From assembly GCF_013375555.1 (NCBI RefSeq), contig NZ_JABXWB010000005.1, forward strand, positions 998,501 to 1,062,500: a DNA stretch of 64,000 nucleotides, written 5' to 3'. Position 1 is the first letter of the stretch; the number at the start of each line of letters is the position of its first letter. Made by a program: the position numbers and the translations under genes. Below the pieces are notes generated by a model. That model was not told the DNA's origin and did no database searches. It saw nothing but the letters and a program-made list of their open reading frames with translations. This DNA is from Sphingobium sp. EM0848 (GTDB lineage: Bacteria > Pseudomonadota > Alphaproteobacteria > Sphingomonadales > Sphingomonadaceae). Shown here one piece after another: positions 59,476-64,000 of this stretch.

Positions 59476-59503
59476 GAAGAGGGCCACAACGCAACCCTCT
59501 TCC
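59475..59503. terminator. Hairpin terminator between the kinase and mmsA genes
   Basis: A 9-bp perfect stem (GGAAGAGGG / CCCTCTTCC) with an 11-nt loop stands between two converging genes, the kinase gene (ends 59475) and mmsA (ends 59512). It could stop transcription from both sides. Confidence 0.6.
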
Positions 59504-59511
59504 CATGGACC

Positions 59512-61011
59512 TCACCTCATCGTCGGAATGACGAAGCTCTGGTCGACCACCGCGCCGCCAGTTGGCCAGCGCTGGGTGATCTTCTTGGTGCGGGTGTAGA
59601 AACGCACGCCGTCCATGCCATATTGGTCGAGATCGCCGAAGCCCGAGCGCTTCCAGCCGCCAAAGCTGTGATAGGCGACCGGCACCGGGATCGGCACGTT
59701 GATGCCGACCATGCCGACTTCGACATCGGCGGCGAACTTCCGGGCATAATCGCCATTGCGGGTGAAGATGGCGACGCCGTTGCCATATTGATGTTTGCTC
59801 GGATAGCTCAGCGCCTCCTCGAAGGTCTGGGCGCGCAGAATCTGGAGCACCGGGCCGAAAATCTCGTCCTGATAGCTCTTCATCTGCGGCGTTACCCGGT
59901 CGATCAGCGTCGGCGCCAGGAAGAAGCCTTCCTCATAGCCCTGAAGGGAGAAGCCGCGACCGTCGACGACGATTTCCGCGCCTTCGTCTGCGGCCATCTG
60001 GATATAGCTTTCCACGCGGGCCTTGTGCTGGCCGGTGACGAGCGGACCATATTGCGCATCAGGATCGGTCGGGGTGCCGGGGCGCAGCGTTTCGATGGCG
60101 CTCACCAGCTTGGCGCGGAAGGCATCCGCCGTTGCCTCGCCAACCGGCACGACCACCGGGAGCGCCATGCAGCGTTCGCCCGCCGAGCCATAGGCGGCGC
60201 CCACGATGTCGGCTACCGCCTGATCCATGTCGGCGTCGGGCAGAATGATGCCGTGGTTCTTCGCGCCGCCCATGGCCTGCACGCGCTTGCCGTTCTGCGC
60301 GCCGCGCGCATAGACATAATTGGCGATGTCGGACGAGCCGACGAAGCTGACCGCCTTGATATCGGGATGGTCGAGAATGGCGTCGACGATTTCCTTGTCG
60401 CCATGCACGACGTTCAGGATGCCGGCGGGCAGGCCGGCCTCCATCGCCAGTTCGGCGAGGCGCACGGGGACCGACGGGTCGCGTTCGGAGGGCTTCAGGA
60501 TGAAGGCATTGCCGCAGGCGATGGCCATGGCGCTCATCCAGAGCGGGATCATCGCCGGGAAGTTGAAGGGCGTGATGCCCGCCACGATGCCCAGTGGCTG
60601 GCGCATCGAATAGACGTCGATGCCGGGACCGGCGCCTTCGGTATATTCGCCCTTCAGCAGATGGGGGATGCCGCAGGCGAATTCCACGACTTCCAGGCCG
60701 CGCTGGATATCACCCTTGGCATCCGCGATGACCTTGCCATGTTCGGATGAGAGCAGATGGGCGAGATCGTCCATATTCTGCTCGATCAGTTCCTTGAAGC
60801 GGAACAGGACGCGGGCGCGGCGCTGCGGGTTCATGGCGGCCCAGGCGGGCTGGGCTTCACGGGCGGAATCGACGGCCTTCTGGAGATGCGCGGGATTGGC
60901 CAGTTCGACCTGCGCTTGGACCGTGCCCGTCGCCGGATCGAGCACGTCGGACAGGCGGGCGCCGGGAAGGGGCGCAGTCTTTCCGTGGATATAATGGGTG
61001 ATGGAACGCAT
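59512..61011 (-). CDS. mmsA: CoA-acylating methylmalonate-semialdehyde dehydrogenase
   Basis: ATG at 61011 (MRSITHYIHGKTA) with GGAGAGG upstream; a longer open frame to 61086 has no support. The 499-residue ALDH-superfamily enzyme has GIVAGITPFNFPAMIPLWM, FILKPSERDPSVPVRLAEL, SFVGSSDIANYVYARGAQNGKRVQAMGGAKNH and the catalytic Cys in GSAGERCMALPVVV. The last motif is characteristic of MmsA/IolA, which makes propionyl-CoA from methylmalonate semialdehyde (valine degradation) or acetyl-CoA from malonate semialdehyde (inositol or beta-alanine). Confidence 0.93.
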   Translation of the reverse strand: MRSITHYIHGKTAPLPGARLSDVLDPATGTVQAQVELANPAHLQKAVDSAREAQPAWAAMNPQRRARVLFRFKELIEQNMDDLAHLLSSEHGKVIADAKGDIQRGLEVVEFACGIPHLLKGEYTEGAGPGIDVYSMRQPLGIVAGITPFNFPAMIPLWMSAMAIACGNAFILKPSERDPSVPVRLAELAMEAGLPAGILNVVHGDKEIVDAILDHPDIKAVSFVGSSDIANYVYARGAQNGKRVQAMGGAKNHGIILPDADMDQAVADIVGAAYGSAGERCMALPVVVPVGEATADAFRAKLVSAIETLRPGTPTDPDAQYGPLVTGQHKARVESYIQMAADEGAEIVVDGRGFSLQGYEEGFFLAPTLIDRVTPQMKSYQDEIFGPVLQILRAQTFEEALSYPSKHQYGNGVAIFTRNGDYARKFAADVEVGMVGINVPIPVPVAYHSFGGWKRSGFGDLDQYGMDGVRFYTRTKKITQRWPTGGAVVDQSFVIPTMR

Positions 61012-61119
61012 ATTTACCTCTCCTGCCGATGAGACAGGAGCAATAATAGCCGCATCGGCTTTGCACTTATACAGACATGACGGCACATTGGTTGTGCAAA
61101 AATACAGGTCCTGATGGAC

Positions 61120-61144
61120 GGCCGCCCCGCTTGCCGGGGCGGCC
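61120..61144. terminator. Strong GC hairpin after the DUF2189 gene
   Basis: A 10-bp perfect stem (GGCCGCCCCG / CGGGGCGGCC) with a 5-nt loop lies 7 bp past the DUF2189 stop and before the mmsA promoter region. No T-run follows immediately on the minus strand, so strength is uncertain. Confidence 0.55.
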
Positions 61145-61151
61145 CCGTCTA

Positions 61152-61949
61152 TTACCGCACCACGGCGCGGGTGTAGAGATGCCAGGTCGCATAGCCCAGC
61201 ACCGGCAGCACCACGGCAAGGCCGACCAGCGCCGGCAGCGCGCCCAGGAACAGCAGCGCCACGACGATCACGCCCCAGGCCAGGACCGTGACAGGATTAT
61301 GCCACGCCACGCGGAAGGATGTGCGCAGTGCCACGCCCCAGCTCACCGGCCTGTCCACCACCATCGGGAAGGACACGACGCTGGCCGCCAGCGTGAGGAC
61401 CGCGAAACACAAGCCGACCAGATTGCCGATGACGATCATCTGCATGCCTTCCGCCGTGCCGAACACCGCAGACAGGAACGCGCCCGAGGAGGACACCGAA
61501 CCCGGCACATTTTCCAGCGTCACATGGTAGATCAGCCAGGCCATCGCCATCCAGCCGATGAACAGCATGGCGGTGACGCAGGTCAGGTCGAACACCGCCG
61601 AGGTCCCGGGCTTGCGTACGACATCCATGAAATGGCGCCAGCGGGAATCCAGTCCCGCCTCGCGCCGCCGCGCCAGTTCGTAGAAACCGCTGGCGAAGGC
61701 CGGTCCCAGCAGCACTGAACCGGCTACCAGCGGAAAGACGAGGGGCATGATCGACATGCGGCTGGCGGACATGATCGCCAGCAGGACGATGACGGGATAG
61801 ACGAAACCGATGAATACCAGATCGCCGCGCTTGGCGAGGAAATCGTCCCAGCCCTGGCGCAGGGAAATACGCAGATCGTCGAAGGTGATGGTACGAATGG
61901 CAATATCGTCCCTGGCGGACGCCACAGGCGACGGATGGGCAATGGCCAT
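61152..61949 (-). CDS. DUF2189 multi-pass membrane protein
   Basis: ATG at 61949 (MAIAHPSPVASARDDIAIRTITFDDLRISLRQGWDDF) with GGAGAG upstream; a longer frame to 62078 is unsupported. The 265-residue product has about six hydrophobic segments: VFIGFVYPVIVLLAIMSA, MPLVFPLVAGSVLLGPAFASGFYELARRREAG, AVFDLTCVTAMLFIGWMAMAWLIYHV, MIVIGNLVGLCFAVLTLAASVVSFPMVVDRPVSW, VTVLAWGVIVVALLFLGALPALVGLAVVLPVLGYATWHLYTRAVVR. The pattern matches DUF2189 proteins. Function unknown. Confidence 0.8.
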   Translation of the reverse strand: MAIAHPSPVASARDDIAIRTITFDDLRISLRQGWDDFLAKRGDLVFIGFVYPVIVLLAIMSASRMSIMPLVFPLVAGSVLLGPAFASGFYELARRREAGLDSRWRHFMDVVRKPGTSAVFDLTCVTAMLFIGWMAMAWLIYHVTLENVPGSVSSSGAFLSAVFGTAEGMQMIVIGNLVGLCFAVLTLAASVVSFPMVVDRPVSWGVALRTSFRVAWHNPVTVLAWGVIVVALLFLGALPALVGLAVVLPVLGYATWHLYTRAVVR

Positions 61950-62285
61950 GGTTCGCTCTCCTGACCGAACGCCATGACGCGCTATTGCTCTGCTTTGGTC
62001 CTCTGTCGGGACATGCCCGTCCTTTCGGGGCGAACATCTCTCGGCATGAGGGAGCGCCTCATGGCCAATGGCGGGCATCCTACACCCGGATTGTCGGGCT
62101 TGCCAGCCCTTTCCTGACAGGATGACGAAGCGCTGTTTCTCCGGATCGGAGGGACTGACCCGGGCCGTTCGTCCCGCTGCATTTGTTCTTCATCGCAAAG
62201 CCGGTTGCATCGGTTCCGCTCTTGGAATTGGGGAGCCGATGTGGAACAGCGTGCTCTTGATCGCTGGAAGAGAAACCGGAACATC
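61950..62285. other. Divergent intergenic region, 336 bp
   Basis: It lies between the start of the DUF2189 gene and the start of the large secreted protein gene, so it should hold both promoters. The only structure seen is a 7-bp inverted repeat CATGAGG/CCTCATG with a 5-nt loop at 62045-62063. No convincing gene or operator was found. A GTG at 62241 with GGGGAG upstream is an alternative start for the downstream gene. Confidence 0.5.
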
Positions 62286-64000
62286 ATGCCGCTGCCGAGC
62301 CGATTGACGACCTTATCCTGGGCTTGCGGTGCGGCGAGCGTCGCGCTGTCGGCTGCATCGGTGCAGGCGGCCAATCCTGCGCCTTTTGAACTGAGCGGGC
62401 CGGAGTTGCGCGTCACGGTGACGCGGGGCAAGGATATGCTGCCCATTGCGCAGGTGCCGAGCCTGGCCGAAGGCGACAGGCTTTCGGTCAAGGCCGATCT
62501 GCCGGAGGATCAGGGTGCGCGCTTCCTGCTGCTTTCGACATTTTTGCGTGGCGCGACCAATCCGCCGCCCAAGGATTGGGTGAAGGCGGTCGAAACCTGG
62601 AAGAAGAAGGAAAAGGACAACAGCCTTACCCTGATCGTGCCCAAGGGCGCGCGACAGATGACCCTGTTCCTGGTGCCCGACACCGGCGGTGCGGAGGGCG
62701 CCATCGTCAACGCTGTGCGCGGTAAGCCGGGCGAGTTCACCCGCGCGACGCAGGAGCTCAACCAGGCTTCGCTCGACCGATCGCGGCTGGATGCCTTCAT
62801 GGCGGCGATCCGGGCACAGGAAAACATCCATCCTGAATATCTGCGCTCGGTCGCCCCGGCGCTGGCGCACAGCCTGTCGATGAAGCTCAATGACGAATGC
62901 CTGTCCAAGGTGGTCGAGCTTCAGGCGAACTGCCTGCTCGAAAACCGGGAGCAACTGGTGCTGGCGGATGTGCACAGCAGTTCCATCGCCGAAACGCTGA
63001 CCGGCGCGCCGACCGATCTGGCGTTGCAACTCAGCTCCACAAGGGAGGCGGGCTATGGTTTCTACAGCCCCTATATCGGCGTGGTGCGCGACGTGGCGAA
63101 GATTTTCGGCGCCTTTAGCAGTCCGGAATTCGACTATCTGCCGACGATCAGCGTGCGGCGCGATGCGTCTGCTTCGTTGTTGCTCAACAAGGCGCCGTCC
63201 TTCCGAAAGCCCAAATCGGTGCTGGTCGTCGGCATGCCCTCCATCGAGGCGGACAGCCCGCCCCGCCTGCGCAGCACCGCCAATGGCCCGATCTGCGCCG
63301 CGCGTCCGGGCCTGGTGCTGCCGGTCGAGGGGGCGCCGCTCATCTATTCCACCGCTTATGCGCGGGACATGATGGTGAAGCTGACCGCCGGGACCGGCGA
63401 GACGATCGACTTGCCGGTCGAGGCGCGGGCGGATCGTGGCGGCTATGTGGTGAAGAGCAGCGACCCGCTGCCCGCCGCTTTCAAGGGCACGGTGAAGGGA
63501 CATCTTTACGGTTATTGGGGTTTCGAGCGTTTCAATGGCCCCGATTTCACACTGCAACTTCCCGGAGATGCGCCGTGGAAAGTGGCGGGTGAGGTGCCCG
63601 CCCTGGTCATCGGTCGCGACAATGCGCTGACCCTGACCGGCGATGCGCCTGCCTGCGTCGAGGGCGTAGCGCTGCGGCAGGGGGATGGCGCGGCGCAGCC
63701 GCTGCCCTGGAAGGTGCAGGGCACGGATCAACTGCTGCTGTCCCTGCCGCTTGGTGAACGCAAGCCCGGCGACATCAGGGTCGAGGTTAAATATCAGGGT
63801 GTCGCGGCGCCCTTGGTGGTGCCGCTCAGGGCCTATGTGCAGGCGAGCCGACTGGACAGGCTGAGCCTGCATGCCGGGGACGATTGGGCGATCCTGTCCG
63901 GACAGCGGCTGGATCAGGTCGCTGGCGTCGAATTGTCGGGCATGACGCTGCAACCCGATGGACTGGTGCGCGACGGGTCGGTGGACCGGCTGCGGCTGGC
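62286..64000 (+). CDS. Large secreted protein of unknown function, truncated by window end
   Basis: The frame is open from ATG 62286 to the last base. An alternative start is the in-frame GTG at 62241, which has a better Shine-Dalgarno (GGGGAG). At least 571 residues are encoded. The N-terminus (MPLPSRLTTLSWACGAASVAL, ending AASVQA) is a signal peptide. The mature part is rich in beta-strand-like alternation with few Cys. It has a basic WKKKEKD patch, a LSLHAGDDWAILSGQRLDQVAGVELSG stretch reminiscent of IPT/TIG-like or surface beta domains, and paired Cys around residue 200 (NDECLSKVVELQANCLLEN). I do not recognise the family. Confidence 0.6.
   Translation, partial: MPLPSRLTTLSWACGAASVALSAASVQAANPAPFELSGPELRVTVTRGKDMLPIAQVPSLAEGDRLSVKADLPEDQGARFLLLSTFLRGATNPPPKDWVKAVETWKKKEKDNSLTLIVPKGARQMTLFLVPDTGGAEGAIVNAVRGKPGEFTRATQELNQASLDRSRLDAFMAAIRAQENIHPEYLRSVAPALAHSLSMKLNDECLSKVVELQANCLLENREQLVLADVHSSSIAETLTGAPTDLALQLSSTREAGYGFYSPYIGVVRDVAKIFGAFSSPEFDYLPTISVRRDASASLLLNKAPSFRKPKSVLVVGMPSIEADSPPRLRSTANGPICAARPGLVLPVEGAPLIYSTAYARDMMVKLTAGTGETIDLPVEARADRGGYVVKSSDPLPAAFKGTVKGHLYGYWGFERFNGPDFTLQLPGDAPWKVAGEVPALVIGRDNALTLTGDAPACVEGVALRQGDGAAQPLPWKVQGTDQLLLSLPLGERKPGDIRVEVKYQGVAAPLVVPLRAYVQASRLDRLSLHAGDDWAILSGQRLDQVAGVELSGMTLQPDGLVRDGSVDRLRL

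Noticed and set aside
1..64000. tRNA, rRNA, CRISPR arrays, transposases, integrases, phage genes
   Set aside because: None seen on either strand; the only possibly mobile DNA is the pair of inverted repeats at 8547-8711.

Overview
The window is GC-rich, gene-dense chromosomal DNA that looks like a sphingomonad alphaproteobacterium (Sphingobium/Sphingomonas/Novosphingobium type). The signs are three TonB-dependent receptors, a TorF-like porin, a SphA/MetA-type outer-membrane protein, a DUF3649-PepSY-DUF3325 iron-uptake operon and many ATGA-coupled genes. I assign no species. No tRNA, rRNA, CRISPR array, transposase or phage gene was seen.

Layout. 1-8.5 kb is housekeeping and accessory: the 3' part of a ribosomal oxygenase, rluE, a pentapeptide-repeat protein, a secreted beta-helix protein, two tiny ORFs, a CDF metal exporter, a SulP permease coupled to a ParB-like protein, and a secreted tyrosine phosphatase. 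8.5-13.3 kb is an iron-uptake unit: a siderophore receptor divergent from DUF3649-PepSY-DUF3325 around a Fur-like box, with two long inverted repeats behind the receptor. 13.3-25.8 kb is a complete phenol route: an outer-membrane protein, a six-component phenol hydroxylase (P0-P5), a LysR regulator, and catB-catC-catA-pcaI-pcaJ-pcaF-pcaD, which take phenol through catechol and the ortho (beta-ketoadipate) branch to succinyl-CoA and acetyl-CoA. The same dyad, ATGCC-N5-GGTAT, lies in front of the regulator and in front of catB, which suggests one LysR protein controls the locus.

26-36 kb is the most unusual part. A membrane SGNH hydrolase-like gene, an operon of ECF sigma factor/anti-sigma/S8 protease/porin, a type III polyketide synthase, a secreted cupredoxin, and an operon of ferritin-like membrane protein/carbamoyltransferase/DUF5989/methyltransferase form five transcription units. 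Reading upstream of each, I find the same spaced element, TGAAC-N18-CAC, in the correct orientation in all five. This points to a self-contained ECF sigma regulon that makes or places a tailored (methylated, carbamoylated, perhaps oxidised) polyketide-type envelope product. The product is inference; the shared promoter element is directly visible.

36-44 kb holds an acyl-CoA dehydrogenase, a LysR regulator, and a TonB receptor followed by two esterases. 44.4-46.6 kb is an arsenic operon, arsR-arsC-aquaporin-arsH, with a clear dyad over the arsR -10 box. 46.6-64 kb holds an alpha-hydroxy-acid dehydrogenase, a cardiolipin synthase, an RND heavy-metal efflux triad, a TonB receptor divergent from an OmpR/histidine-kinase pair, mmsA, a DUF2189 membrane protein, and the start of a large secreted protein that runs off the end.
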